Program-made: the position numbers and the translations under genes
Notes under the pieces: model-generated
The model's input: only the letters and a program-made list of their open reading frames with translations
Database searches by the model: none
Told to the model about the DNA's origin: nothing
In this document: piece by piece, positions 34,173 to 42,890 of the stretch
Position numbering within the stretch: position 1 is the first letter of the stretch
Layout of the letters: each line of letters opens with the position of its first letter
Source: Streptomyces tsukubensis
GTDB taxonomy: Bacteria > Actinomycetota > Actinomycetes > Streptomycetales > Streptomycetaceae
NCBI RefSeq assembly: GCF_003932715.1
Contig: NZ_CP020700.1
Coordinates: forward strand, 6,904,501-6,968,500
DNA: 64,000 nt
Direction of reading: 5' to 3'

Positions 34173-34838
34173 CTACCGGCCGCCTCCGGGGGCGCCGAAG
34201 GCCACCGTGGCCGCCGATGCCACGAACTCGGGGTCCGAGCCCAGGGCGTGTTCCGCGACCTTCGACACCACGGCCGGGGGCAGCTCGTCGAGGCCGTAGG
34301 TCGTATGGGTGTCATGGGGCAGCACGACGCGCAGGCCGTGGTCCAGCGCGCCGCGGGCCGTCGCGGCGACACACATCTCGGACAGCACCCCGGCGATGAC
34401 CACACTGCGCACCCCGTGCCCGTCCAGCAGCGCGCCCAGGCCGGTGCCGTCGAAGCCGTCGTCGCTCTCCTTCGACACCACCACCTCCCGGGCGGATGCG
34501 CGCACCGGGAGACGGAGCTCCCAGCCGGGCTTGCCCGGTTCGTCGGGCGCGCCCGTCTCACCGTCGTTCCGCAGATGGACCACGACGGCGCCCGCCGCCC
34601 GCGCCCGCTCCAGCAGCAGGCCCAGTCTCGCGGCCAGCCCCGGTGCGTCCGGCACGGCGTCCGGGCCGGTGAGGAAAGCGGTCTGCACGTCGACGAGGAG
34701 CAGGGCCTCGGCGGGGGCGGTCGGCACATCCCGCCGCGGAACGGAGTGCCACACCCCGTCCCGGACGAAGCCGCCCCCGGACGGCCCGGGTTGCGAGGGT
34801 CCCACCATGTCCGACACCACCTCGTGTTCGACGATCAC
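34173..34838 (-). CDS. Isochorismatase-family cysteine hydrolase
   Basis: A 221-residue protein with the family triad: D in LLLVDVQTAF (about residue 50), K in VVVSKESDDGF (about 122), and the catalytic C in VLSEMCVAATARGA (about 155). The family hydrolyses amides or esters such as nicotinamide or isochorismate; the substrate here is not known. The first 30 residues are not conserved. The GTG at 34838 has no clear ribosome binding site; the ATG at 34808 (MVGPSQPG) has GAGGTGG upstream and may be the true start. Confidence 0.85.
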   Translation of the reverse strand: MIVEHEVVSDMVGPSQPGPSGGGFVRDGVWHSVPRRDVPTAPAEALLLVDVQTAFLTGPDAVPDAPGLAARLGLLLERARAAGAVVVHLRNDGETGAPDEPGKPGWELRLPVRASAREVVVSKESDDGFDGTGLGALLDGHGVRSVVIAGVLSEMCVAATARGALDHGLRVVLPHDTHTTYGLDELPPAVVSKVAEHALGSDPEFVASAATVAFGAPGGGR

Positions 34839-34899
34839 CCCACCGTACGTGAACCCCCCGAGGGCGGTGCGGGCCTGTGGACAACCCCGGACCGGCCGC

Positions 34900-35682
34900 T
34901 CAGGCCCACTGGTCGAACGCCAGCCGCGCGACGAGCAGCAGCACCACCGTCAGCAGCACCCCGCGGACGAAGCCGTTGCCCTTGCTGAGGGCCATCCGGG
35001 CACCGACCGTGGCACCGAGGAGGTTGAACACCGCCAGGACCGCAGCGAGCTGCCAGATCACCGCGCCCTGGTAGGCGAACATCGCCAGCGCGCCCGCGTT
35101 GGTGCAGACGTTGACTACCTTGGCGGTCGCGGAGGCGCCCACCAGGTCGAGATGGAGCACGGCGGTCAGGGCCAGCACCAGGAAGGTTCCGGTGCCGGGC
35201 CCGATCAGACCGTCGTAGAATCCGATCCCGCCGCCGACCAGGACGATCGCGGCCACCGTCCGGGCCCGGGTCACCTCGGGCCGCGGCGCATCGGGAGCGC
35301 TGCCGAAGCGGGGGCGGAGCAGGACGAACGCGGCGACACCGAGCAGGACCACCATGATGACCGGGCGCAGCACGTCACTGCTGATCCCGGCGGCGAAGAA
35401 GGCCCCGGCCATCGACCCGGCGAGGGCGGCGATACCGATCCGTACGGCCGTCCGGACGTCGATCGTGGCCCGCCGCAGATAGGTCACGGCCGCGCCGGTC
35501 GTCCCCACGATGGCCACGGCCTTGTTGGTTCCGAGGACATGGGCGGCCGGGGTCTGCGGCAGTCCGAGGAGCAGCGCGGGCAGCAGCAGGAGTCCGCCGC
35601 CGCCCACCACCGCGTCGATCCAGCCGGCCGCGGCGGCGGCGAGAGCGAGCAGCACCAGTGTGGTCAGTGATATGTCGGGCAC
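34900..35682 (-). CDS. TauE/SafE-family membrane transporter
   Basis: A 260-residue protein of 7-8 hydrophobic segments. The family repeat motifs are present: AAAAAGWIDAVVGGGGLLLLP at the start and GGGIGFYDGLIGPGTGTFLV in the second half. Such proteins export sulfite, sulfoacetate or related organic anions in characterised cases. Nothing nearby defines the substrate. The start ATG is at 35682 and the gene is monocistronic. Confidence 0.92.
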   Translation of the reverse strand: MPDISLTTLVLLALAAAAAGWIDAVVGGGGLLLLPALLLGLPQTPAAHVLGTNKAVAIVGTTGAAVTYLRRATIDVRTAVRIGIAALAGSMAGAFFAAGISSDVLRPVIMVVLLGVAAFVLLRPRFGSAPDAPRPEVTRARTVAAIVLVGGGIGFYDGLIGPGTGTFLVLALTAVLHLDLVGASATAKVVNVCTNAGALAMFAYQGAVIWQLAAVLAVFNLLGATVGARMALSKGNGFVRGVLLTVVLLLVARLAFDQWA

Positions 35683-35769
35683 GGAGTGACCCTAAGAGAT
35701 GCCTGCACCGGCCATCCGCTCCGCCCGGGGAGTGGACGTGCGTCCGGGGTGTTCATGCCCGGGACGACG

Positions 35770-35802
35770 AACGGCGTGCGGGGCTCTCGCCCGCACGCCG
35801 TT
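35770..35802. terminator. Hairpin terminator downstream of the second DUF397 gene
   Basis: AACGGCGTGCGGG (35770-35782) pairs perfectly with CCCGCACGCCGTT (35790-35802) around a 7-base loop. It lies 67 bases past the DUF397 stop (35870) on the minus strand and upstream of the TauE-like start. Confidence 0.75.
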
Positions 35803-35869
35803 GTTCTGCCCCGTTCCGCAGGGGACTGTCTGTACTCTTCCGCTGCCGTCGCCGACGGCCCGCACCCGC

Positions 35870-36106
35870 TCAGGTCAGCAGGAAGTCCGCCTTCCCGGAC
35901 TTGGCGCCCTGGATGAACGCGGCGATCTCCCCGGGTGTGTAGATCAACGCCGGACCGTCGGGATCCGCGGACTGCCGCACGGCCACCCGGCCGTCGGCCA
36001 GCTTCATCGTCTCGAAGCAGTTGCCGCCGTTCCCGCCGCTCCACGGCTTGTGCCAGCCCGCTTCGCCCAGCTCGGTGGCCGGCATGCCGTTGTATATGTG
36101 ATCCAT
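35870..36106 (-). CDS. DUF397 protein (second locus)
   Basis: A 78-residue DUF397 protein of normal length, unlike the triplicated copy at 10960. It has one core unit (GWHKPWSGGNGGNCFETMKL) and one C-terminal half (RVAVRQSADPDGPALIYTPGEIAAFIQGAK). The ATG follows the TGA of the HTH gene directly, so the two are coupled. DUF397 proteins partner XRE-type regulators. Confidence 0.93.
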   Translation of the reverse strand: MDHIYNGMPATELGEAGWHKPWSGGNGGNCFETMKLADGRVAVRQSADPDGPALIYTPGEIAAFIQGAKSGKADFLLT

Positions 36107-36967
36107 TCACAGCTCCTTGCGGAGATCGTTGAGGATCTCCTTCGTGCGTTGTGCAGTCGCGGCCTGGGCCGCCATGCGGTCCAGGACCTCAAGGTGCGAG
36201 GCGACCTCGGGGCGGGCGTCGAGATAGACGGCGCCGCTGAGGTACTCGCTGTACACCATGTCCGGGAGCTCGGGGACTGCGAACCGGAACAGCACGAACG
36301 GCCCGTAGGTGCCGGGGTGGTGTCCGGACGCGAACTCCGCAATCTGCAGGGTCACATGGGGCAGCTCGGCGCCTTCGAGCAGTTTGTCGATCTGCTCGCG
36401 CATGACACCGGGGCCGCCGACGGGCCTGCGGAACACCGTCTCGTCCATGATCACCCAGAGCCGGGGAGCATCGGGCTGCAGCAGCAGGGACTGCCGCTCC
36501 ATCCGCAGCGCCACATGGCGCTCGATGTCCTCGGGGTCGGTCTGCCCGATGGCACCGCTGAGCATGATCGCCCGGGCGTAGTCCTCGGTCTGGAGCAGAC
36601 CGGGGACGAAATGCGGCTCGTAGGCCCGGATGAGGCTGGCTGCCCCCTCCAGGCTCACGTACATGCTGAACCAGCCGGGCAGGACGTCGTGGAAGCGCTG
36701 CCACCAGCCGGGCTTGTTCGCCTCCTCGGCCAGTTCGATGAACCCGCGCGCCTCCTCCTCGCTGATGCCGTAGGCGTCCAGGAGCAGCTGGACGTACGGG
36801 ATCTTCAGCGCGACCTCGGCGGTCTCCATGCGGCGAATGGTGCCCGCGGCGACGCGAAGGACCTTGGCGGCCTCCTCGCGCTTGAGCCCGGCGCGCTCGC
36901 GCAGATCCTGCAGGCGCTTGCCGAGAACGACCTGCCCCACCGTGGGGGCGGACCGCGGTTCACTCAC
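36107..36967 (-). CDS. Helix-turn-helix regulator paired with DUF397 (second locus)
   Basis: A 286-residue XRE/DUF5753-type regulator. The helix-turn-helix lies at about residues 12-65 (LGKRLQDLRERAGLKREEAA, then GTIRRMETAEVALK). The C-terminal ligand-like domain has the family motifs EPHFVPGLLQTEDYARA and VTLQIAEFASGHHPG. The GTG at 36967 has GGGGAGG about 8 bases upstream. It is divergent from an ATPase gene, so this is a second HTH/DUF397/ATPase trio. Confidence 0.93.
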   Translation of the reverse strand: MSEPRSAPTVGQVVLGKRLQDLRERAGLKREEAAKVLRVAAGTIRRMETAEVALKIPYVQLLLDAYGISEEEARGFIELAEEANKPGWWQRFHDVLPGWFSMYVSLEGAASLIRAYEPHFVPGLLQTEDYARAIMLSGAIGQTDPEDIERHVALRMERQSLLLQPDAPRLWVIMDETVFRRPVGGPGVMREQIDKLLEGAELPHVTLQIAEFASGHHPGTYGPFVLFRFAVPELPDMVYSEYLSGAVYLDARPEVASHLEVLDRMAAQAATAQRTKEILNDLRKEL

Positions 36968-37057
36968 TTCGAAGACCTCCCCACGTGCTGGTGCGAGCAG
37001 TGTGCCACGCACTCAGTGTCGCTGAATATGCCCACTCTGAAAAGTTCACAGTGACCC

Positions 37058-37093
37058 TTGCCAAAATGTCGATTGCAGCGCGACAGTGTTGGT
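37058..37093 (+). promoter_or_regulatory. Promoter placing transcription start at the GTG of the ATPase gene
   Basis: TTGCCA (37058-37063) and GACAGT (37082-37087) are spaced by 18 bases and match -35 and -10 boxes. The start codon GTG at 37094 lies 6 bases after the -10 box, where transcription would begin, and no ribosome binding site is seen. This is a leaderless arrangement. Confidence 0.6.
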
Positions 37094-37585
37094 GTGAACC
37101 ACGACACGCGCCATGTCCCCCTCCTGGATCCGTGCTCGGAAGCCGACCACCATCGGTACGGCTTCGAGTTGCCGGCGCGCGTCGAGTACGTCTCCAGAGC
37201 CCGCAGGCTCACCCGTGACCGGCTCCGCTGCTGGGGTATCGGCGGCGATACGCACGACACCGCCATGCTGGTGATATCCGAGCTGGTGACCAACGCCGTG
37301 GTGCACAGCGGCAGCCATCTCGTCGCCTGCGAGCTGCTCAACGACGTCGAACATCTGCGGATCAGCGTGCGGGACCAGGGCTGCGCGCCCTCGGGCCCGC
37401 ACGTCTGCCATGCCCGGGACGCGGAGGAGCGGGGGCGGGGACTGCTGCTCGTGGAGGCGGTCTCCCGCGCCTGGGGCGCGCACTCCGCACTGTACGGCTC
37501 GGGCCGGACCGTCTGGGCCGAGCTGGCGCATTCGAGCATCCCGTACGGGGTCTCCTTCCCGCGGGGTTCGGAGGCGCAGTGCTGA
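37094..37585 (+). CDS. HATPase_c anti-sigma-like ATP-binding protein (second locus)
   Basis: A 163-residue RsbW-type ATPase. N-box TAMLVISELVTNAVVHSG (about 55-72), then LRISVRDQG, and GRGLLLVEAVSRAWG. The N terminus starts at GTG 37094, VNHDTRHVPLLDP, with no ribosome binding site, consistent with leaderless translation; upstream TTG start codons are unlikely. Divergent from the HTH/DUF397 pair. It is the same kind of protein as the one at 12267. Confidence 0.87.
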   Translation: MNHDTRHVPLLDPCSEADHHRYGFELPARVEYVSRARRLTRDRLRCWGIGGDTHDTAMLVISELVTNAVVHSGSHLVACELLNDVEHLRISVRDQGCAPSGPHVCHARDAEERGRGLLLVEAVSRAWGAHSALYGSGRTVWAELAHSSIPYGVSFPRGSEAQC

Positions 37586-37848
37586 GGCATTCCGCGGCCT
37601 TCCGCACGGACGGCCACGGGAGCCTGCGCAGCAGGATCGTCGATCATGGCCACCATGATCCCCACGGCCCGGGACCGGCCCCGAGCCGGGGCACCGGCGG
37701 CCCGCGGACGCCCCGCCGGGGCGGCCCGGCCGGGCCGGTCGAGGGGGTGCGGGTCCGTCCCGTGGCCGCGTCCGCCATCACGCCGGTGATCGCCGCGGAT
37801 CCGGCGACCGAGCCCCCGGCCGGGAGCCGGACGGATAGGCTTCCGCGC

Positions 37849-38142
37849 ATGTCGGAAGCCAATTCGGCCCCGGAACGACAGGGGCTCACACCACGCCAGG
37901 CGCGCCGGGTCCGGATCGTCCTCTCCACCGTGATCATGGCCCTGGTGGGAGCGGTTCTGGCCCTGCGTCTCGGCAGCACGCACTCGGTACTGACGATGGG
38001 CTTCTACGGGGTCGCGCTGATCATGTCGGGCAGCGCGCTGGTACTCAGCAAGGCCGGACGGACCAGAGTCGCCACGGCTGTCCTCGGCGCCGGGGTTGCC
38101 CTGGTGCTCGCCGCGGAATGGGCCGTGGCTTCGCTGCGATGA
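37849..38142 (+). CDS. Small three-helix membrane protein
   Basis: A 97-residue protein with a charged N terminus (MSEANSAPERQGLTPRQARR) and three hydrophobic segments (about residues 23-42, 47-66, 71-92). It is unrecognised. It uses the ATG at 37849; upstream sequence (37586-37848) is non-coding. The stop is followed by a hairpin at 38225-38267. No partner gene is obvious. Confidence 0.7.
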   Translation: MSEANSAPERQGLTPRQARRVRIVLSTVIMALVGAVLALRLGSTHSVLTMGFYGVALIMSGSALVLSKAGRTRVATAVLGAGVALVLAAEWAVASLR

Positions 38143-38613
38143 ACCGTCCCGGGCGACGACGGCGCCCGGGGGCACACGGTCATCCGCAGCGGACGGGGGG
38201 AACGGGGGAAATGGGGAAGGGGGAGAGGTCCAGGCCCCTGCTTGGGGAAGACGGGGGCCTGGACCTCGGAAATACGGCGGGAACCAAGCGCCCTGTCCAC
38301 GCGGCGGACGCCGGACGGCACAGGGCCCCGGCGAGCACCGAAGGGTCCGCGTACGGGGCGAGCGCCCGGTGGACTCCGGTCCGGACCGCCCCGCCCGGCG
38401 GGCGCGCACCACTGCGGCGGGGGGCTGCTGAGGCATGCGGGTCATGTTCGCGGCAGGGCCCGGCCGTGACAAGGCCCGGACCCTGCGGAACGTCCAATTC
38501 CGGTTCGCCCCGGGCCGGGAGACGCCCCGTCAGGGCCGTAACCGCTCCCGTACACCTCGCGGAACATCCGGTCCGGCCGCTTCACCCGTTCCGGTGCACG
38601 CGCCCCTCCGCCG
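38143..38613. other. Long non-coding stretch with a hairpin
   Basis: About 470 bases with no supported gene. The only clear element is a hairpin at 38225-38267: GAGGTCCAGGCCCC pairs with GGGGCCTGGACCTC (14 base pairs) around a 15-base loop; it could terminate the small membrane protein gene at 38142. Frames on either strand are Pro/Arg-rich and lack ribosome binding sites. Confidence 0.5.
38225..38267 (+). terminator. Hairpin in the non-coding stretch
   Basis: Perfect 14-base-pair stem: arms 38225-38238 and 38254-38267, loop 15 bases. It is 83 bases past the nearest stop, so either a terminator or part of a small transcript. Confidence 0.5.
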
Positions 38614-38660
38614 CCGGATCGGGGGGCGCGCCGGGCTCACCGGCGCGCCCCCCGATCCGG
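38614..38660 (-). terminator. 21-base-pair perfect hairpin directly after the MmyB-like gene
   Basis: Two 21-base arms, 38614-38634 and 38640-38660, are exactly complementary around a 5-base loop. It begins at the base after the stop codon of the gene ending at 38661. This is the strongest hairpin in the window and terminates the minus-strand gene. Confidence 0.92.
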
Positions 38661-39749
38661 TCAAGCGCCCCCGACGGCCCGCAGATGGGGCCTGGTCGCC
38701 CTGCGCCGGGCCTCCGGAGCGCCGGGCGTCGGCGCCCGCTCCCCGCGCAGCACCATCGTCATCCGGGTGAAGCCGCAGTCCTCCAGCGTCGCCGGGGTCT
38801 CGTCCACGATCCGGCATTCGGCCCGTCCCCAGCGGGGGTCGGGGTGGTACACCGTCCGTACGGCACCGTCGTGGTGGACCGCGGCGGCACCGGTCGCCCG
38901 GACCCAGTGCGGCAGCCCGCACCGGTAGGCGGCGTCCATGATCGGGTCGTCCTCGATCTCCTGGCGAATGGCCTGAAGCACACTGTCGTCGGCGTACCGC
39001 TCCAGCGCCGTCTCCAACTGCGCGAGCAGCGGCAGGCACCAGCCGGTCTCCCGGTCGCCGAGGACGGCGCCCGCATCGGGGTGGAAGAGCACGAACCGCA
39101 GGAAGTTCTGGTCCGGCATGGCCGTCGGGTGGAGGCTCACATCGCGGAAGAGTTCCTGGTACGCCGGGTTGGCATGGGCCACGTCCCAGCGCCGGTCGAA
39201 GAGCACCGACGGCAGCGGCACCGCGTCCATCATGACCGCGTAATCCCGCAGATAGGCCTGGGTGGCGGGGTCGCTGGGCGGGGCGGGCGCCGCGGCCTTC
39301 GGCAGCGAGGTGGTGGACGGCGGGAAGGGCAGCAGCGGCCCGACCGGGGTCCGGCGCGGGAAGGCCGCACCCGAGGGCCGCGCGGGACCCAGCGGAAGGA
39401 CGTCCTTCTTACGGGCCGGCGGTGCGTGCACCGGCGCCGGCATCTCACGGTCGACCGCGAGCCGGAACAGCCAGCCGCCCTGCTGGTCCGTCATCTCCAG
39501 CGCCTTCACCAGGGCATGGAGCCGCTCCTCGGACCATTCGTGGGCCGGGGTGCGCTCCCAGGAGCCGTACGTCCGGGTGCTGATCTCCAGCCGCGCCGCC
39601 ACGTCGGCCACGCTGAGCCCGAGCTCCTCACGGCGTCCCCGCACCAGATCGGCGAATCTCCTCGCGCGGAGCGTGCCGCGGCCTCCGGCCGCCGTGCACC
39701 CCCGACGCCCGTGGACACCAGGACGGTCGGCTCCCGTCTCATGTGTCAT
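38661..39749 (-). CDS. MmyB-like helix-turn-helix regulator
   Basis: A 362-residue regulator. The helix-turn-helix lies at about residues 30-85 (ARRFADLVRGRREELGLSVA, DVAARLEISTRTYGSWERTP). A Pro/Ala-rich linker (about 110-155) precedes the ligand-binding domain of the MmyB type (about 160-345): AVMMDAVPLPSVLFDRRWDV, NPAYQELFRDVSLHP, NFLRFVLFHPDA. In other Streptomyces these regulators bind fatty-acid-like ligands and often control neighbouring oxidoreductase genes; no such neighbour is here. ATG 39749 has AAGGGTGG 8 bases upstream. Confidence 0.88.
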   Translation of the reverse strand: MTHETGADRPGVHGRRGCTAAGGRGTLRARRFADLVRGRREELGLSVADVAARLEISTRTYGSWERTPAHEWSEERLHALVKALEMTDQQGGWLFRLAVDREMPAPVHAPPARKKDVLPLGPARPSGAAFPRRTPVGPLLPFPPSTTSLPKAAAPAPPSDPATQAYLRDYAVMMDAVPLPSVLFDRRWDVAHANPAYQELFRDVSLHPTAMPDQNFLRFVLFHPDAGAVLGDRETGWCLPLLAQLETALERYADDSVLQAIRQEIEDDPIMDAAYRCGLPHWVRATGAAAVHHDGAVRTVYHPDPRWGRAECRIVDETPATLEDCGFTRMTMVLRGERAPTPGAPEARRRATRPHLRAVGGA

Positions 39750-39985
39750 CGAGAACGCCACCCTTCTCGAATTTCCCGCTGCGGCGGCGTCTGCTGATCT
39801 TCACCCCGCCCCGCGATCCTGCTCCTGCACGGCAGAGCATGTCAACTATCGTGGCATTCCGCGCCCCCGACCGCAGGATTCTCGCCACAGATGTGGCAAA
39901 AGCTGGTTGCCCGGCTCCGGAACCGTTAATCTCCGGGCAGCCAACTGTGTGCGGAGCCCTCTCGCGTGATCTAGGAGACCTACTG

Positions 39986-40669
39986 GTGACAGACGGCTTC
40001 TCGGTTCCGGGTCCGGCAGCCGCTGACACTCTGGCGGCGTCCGTGGCCCGGGTCGCCGAACTCGCGGACCGCCTGGGACTGAGCCACGGCGGGGTCTTCG
40101 ACGTCCAGCAGCTCTCGGAGGCCTCCGGTGTCCCCGCCGAGGTGGTCGCCGCACTCCTCGACGGGCGCCCGGCCGGGGAGCCCGATCTCCAGGCGCGCTT
40201 TCTGCAACGCCTCGACCTGCTCCGCTCCACCCGGCTGAAGCCCAACGGCCGCCGCTACACCCAGCAGGAGATCGCGGACGGCGCCGGGATGTCACGGCAG
40301 CAGGCGGGCGCCCTCATCAACGGCGACCGCCGCCCGACGATGGAGCACTGCGACGCGATCCAGCGGTTCTTCGGCGTCCACGCGGGCTTTCTGACGGCCG
40401 AGGACGCCGAGGCGCTCAACGGCGCCCTGCTCCGCACCGAACAGAAGCTCCTCAAGGACTGGTCGGGCGACGGCGATCCGCTGGAACGGCTCCTTCTCGA
40501 CCACGGTGTCCGCGGTATCGCCTGGCGCGCCGCCCAGTTGCCCACCGACAAGCACCGCGACAAGGTCACCGAATGGCTCGACATGCTCCTGGAGAGCGTC
40601 AAGCCCACCCGCGCGAGCGAATCGGCCGATTCCGGCGCTCCCGGCGGCGCGAACCAGACGGAAACGTGA
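39986..40669 (+). CDS. XRE-family helix-turn-helix regulator (antitoxin-like)
   Basis: A 227-residue regulator. GTG at 39986 with AGGAG about 9 bases upstream. The helix-turn-helix is at about residues 85-120 (YTQQEIADGAGMSRQQAGALINGD). The C-terminal part (about 135-205, LLRTEQKLLKDWSG) is helical. It is followed 110 bases later by a metallopeptidase-like gene, a common pair in Streptomyces in which the XRE protein is the repressor or antitoxin. The exact family is not certain. Confidence 0.8.
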   Translation: MTDGFSVPGPAAADTLAASVARVAELADRLGLSHGGVFDVQQLSEASGVPAEVVAALLDGRPAGEPDLQARFLQRLDLLRSTRLKPNGRRYTQQEIADGAGMSRQQAGALINGDRRPTMEHCDAIQRFFGVHAGFLTAEDAEALNGALLRTEQKLLKDWSGDGDPLERLLLDHGVRGIAWRAAQLPTDKHRDKVTEWLDMLLESVKPTRASESADSGAPGGANQTET

Positions 40670-40778
40670 CTTCAGTCCCGGCCCCCTTCCGCGCGACGAT
40701 AGGGAGTACGGAGCCGGTGGCGCGGCCGTGCGAAGACGGCCGTCGGCGACGGGAGCCGTCCGGGAGCGGAGGAGAACG

Positions 40779-41348
40779 GTGAGCATTGGCAAGCGGATGC
40801 GTCGGCTCTGCGGCGAGCTGGTCGGTGCGATCGACCTGCCCGCCCCCGCCGCCCGGCCCGACGACCTCTACGCCGCCCTCTGCAAGGCGATGAGCGCCCA
40901 CCGCGGCCGCCCGGTCCGCTACCGTACGGCAGCCTTCCCCGCGGGTACGGCCAGCGGGCTCTGGCTCGACATGACCGACCAGGATCTGGTCGTGATCGAA
41001 GAGCGCACCGCCCCGGCGCACCAACTCGTCATCCTCGGCCACGAGCTGTGGCACATGGAAGCGGGCCACTGTACGCACCATGTCGACGGTGTCGGCGTCG
41101 GCGCCGCGGTCGCCGCACGTCTGCTGTCGGACGATGCGGACCTGCGGGACGCGGTCCTCGGGGTCGCCGCGCGCACCCGCTTCGACCAGGCCGAGGAGAA
41201 CGAGGCGGAGAGCTTCGGCGTCCTCCTCGGCAGCCGCTGCCGCACCTGGCTGGCCGGTTCCGGGGCCGCGGGCCGCGGGCCGCAGCCGCGCGACGGTCTG
41301 GCCGGCCGCATCGAGGCGTCCCTCGGCTACCGCGGACCCCAGGGCTGA
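40779..41348 (+). CDS. HExxH metallopeptidase-like protein (ImmA/IrrE-like)
   Basis: A 189-residue protein. The zinc motif is HELWHMEAGH at about residues 88-97 with preceding LVILG, and a glutamate-rich helix (FDQAEENEAESFG) follows. In this family the upstream XRE regulator is controlled by proteolysis or by complex formation; that is not shown here. GTG at 40779 has GGAGGAG 4 bases upstream. Length is a little short of typical ImmA/IrrE proteins. No other operon member follows: the next gene is a ROK regulator 6 bases downstream. Confidence 0.78.
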   Translation: MSIGKRMRRLCGELVGAIDLPAPAARPDDLYAALCKAMSAHRGRPVRYRTAAFPAGTASGLWLDMTDQDLVVIEERTAPAHQLVILGHELWHMEAGHCTHHVDGVGVGAAVAARLLSDDADLRDAVLGVAARTRFDQAEENEAESFGVLLGSRCRTWLAGSGAAGRGPQPRDGLAGRIEASLGYRGPQG

Positions 41349-41354
41349 CGCCGC

Positions 41355-42890
41355 ATGGACGAAACCGCGCGCGCCGCGCGGGCCGATCGCGCCGAGCGTC
41401 CGGAGGAGCGTCCGGCGACCCCTCGGATCCCCGAGGCCGCTCAGACCGCTCCGGCCTCTCAGGCTGTTCCGACCGCTCAGGCCGCACCGGCGGCCCCGGG
41501 CACGGCCGGATGCTGCGGCGATCCCCTGTCCGCCGGGCCGCTCCGCCCGGCGGCGGTCACGGCGCCGCGCTCCGCCCCGGACCGCACCCATGCCGTCGAC
41601 CCCTTCGAGGCGCCTCCCCGCCCCAGACCTCCCGCGGGGCGTCCGGCGGCCCGGCCCGGCCGCGATCCGCTGGAGCCGAAGGCGGGCCGTGACACCGTAC
41701 GGCGCCACAATCTGAGCCTTGTGCTGCGCGCGGTGCGCGACGCAGGGGAGACGACCCGGGCCGGGATCTCCGCCCGGGTCGGCCTGACCCGGGCCGCCAT
41801 CTCCTCCCTGGTCGAGCAGTTGCTGGAGGCCGGATTCCTCTCCGAGTCCGGGAAGACCTTCAGCGGTCACGCGGGCCGGCCGGGCACGGTCCTCAAGATG
41901 GCCAGGACCGGGGTCGCCGGACTCGGCGTCGAGATCAACGTCGACTATGTGTCCGTCTGCGTCGTCGACCTGGCCGGCACCGACCGCGTCCGGCTCGTGG
42001 AGCACCTCGACAACCGCGGTGGCGCGCCCTCCCGGGTGCTGGCCCGGGCCGCCCGGATCGCCGCCCGCGCGCTGGCCTCCGCCGACGAGCAGGAGCTGCG
42101 CCCGGTCGGCGCGGCGCTCGCCCTGCCCGGTCTGGTCTCCTCCGGTACGGTCCGCTCCGCCCCCAACCTCGGCTGGAGCCGGGTGCTCGCCGAGAGCCTG
42201 TTCGCCGAGGCCCTCACCGCCCAGCGCCCGCAGCGGCCCGCGCTCCCGGTGCGCGCCGAGAACGAGGCGAACCTCGCCGCCCTGGCCGAGCTGTGGTTCG
42301 GCGGTCTCGGGGACGCCCGGACGTTCCTCTACATCAGCGGGGAGATCGGGGTCGGCGGCGCGCTGGTGCTCGGCGGCGAACTGCTGCGCGGGGCACACGG
42401 TTTCGCCGGTGAGATCGGGCATGCCGTGGTGGCGCCGGACGGCCCCGAATGCCGTTGCGGCTCCCGGGGCTGTCTCGAACAGTACGCGGGCCAGGCAGCG
42501 CTGCTGCGGGCGGCGGGCCTCGACGAGTCCGACGGCGCGAACGCCGTGTCCGAACTGGCCCACCGGGCCCGGACGGGCGACGAAAGGTCCCTGCTGGCCC
42601 TGGCCAGGGGCGGCACGATGCTGGGCCGGGTGCTGTCAGGCGCGGTCAACCTCTTCGATCCGGACGCGGTCGTCCTCGGCGGGATCTACCGCCCGCTGAG
42701 CCCGTGGCTCGCGCCGCCCGCCTCGCGGGAACTGTCGGCCCGGGTCGTGTCCGGTCTCTGGCCCGCAGCGGCGTCCCGGCTGCGGGCGGCGTCCCCGGCG
42801 ACGGACGCGGTCCGCGGCGCGGCGGCGATGGTCGTCCAGGACGTCCTGACGGATCCACTCGCCTACGGCACGCGGACATCTGCGGGCTGA
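41355..42890 (+). CDS. ROK-family transcriptional repressor (xylose regulator candidate)
   Basis: A 511-residue ROK protein. The first 105 residues are an Ala/Pro-rich low-complexity extension. A winged helix-turn-helix follows (about 107-170, RHNLSLVLRAVRDAGETTRA, GLTRAAISSLVEQLL). The sugar-kinase-like ROK domain (about 180-510) carries the zinc motif CRCGSRGCLEQYAG and GLLxG-type nucleotide motifs. It is the only ROK gene in the window and is convergent with xylA, so it is the best candidate for control of xylAB. The ATG at 41355 is the only start in frame before the helix-turn-helix. It overlaps no neighbour, but begins only 6 bases after the metallopeptidase. Confidence 0.87.
   Translation: MDETARAARADRAERPEERPATPRIPEAAQTAPASQAVPTAQAAPAAPGTAGCCGDPLSAGPLRPAAVTAPRSAPDRTHAVDPFEAPPRPRPPAGRPAARPGRDPLEPKAGRDTVRRHNLSLVLRAVRDAGETTRAGISARVGLTRAAISSLVEQLLEAGFLSESGKTFSGHAGRPGTVLKMARTGVAGLGVEINVDYVSVCVVDLAGTDRVRLVEHLDNRGGAPSRVLARAARIAARALASADEQELRPVGAALALPGLVSSGTVRSAPNLGWSRVLAESLFAEALTAQRPQRPALPVRAENEANLAALAELWFGGLGDARTFLYISGEIGVGGALVLGGELLRGAHGFAGEIGHAVVAPDGPECRCGSRGCLEQYAGQAALLRAAGLDESDGANAVSELAHRARTGDERSLLALARGGTMLGRVLSGAVNLFDPDAVVLGGIYRPLSPWLAPPASRELSARVVSGLWPAAASRLRAASPATDAVRGAAAMVVQDVLTDPLAYGTRTSAG

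Noticed and set aside
38180..38497. 105-codon minus-strand frame in the non-coding stretch
   Set aside because: Pro/Arg-rich composition, no ribosome binding site, crosses a strong hairpin, no family resemblance.
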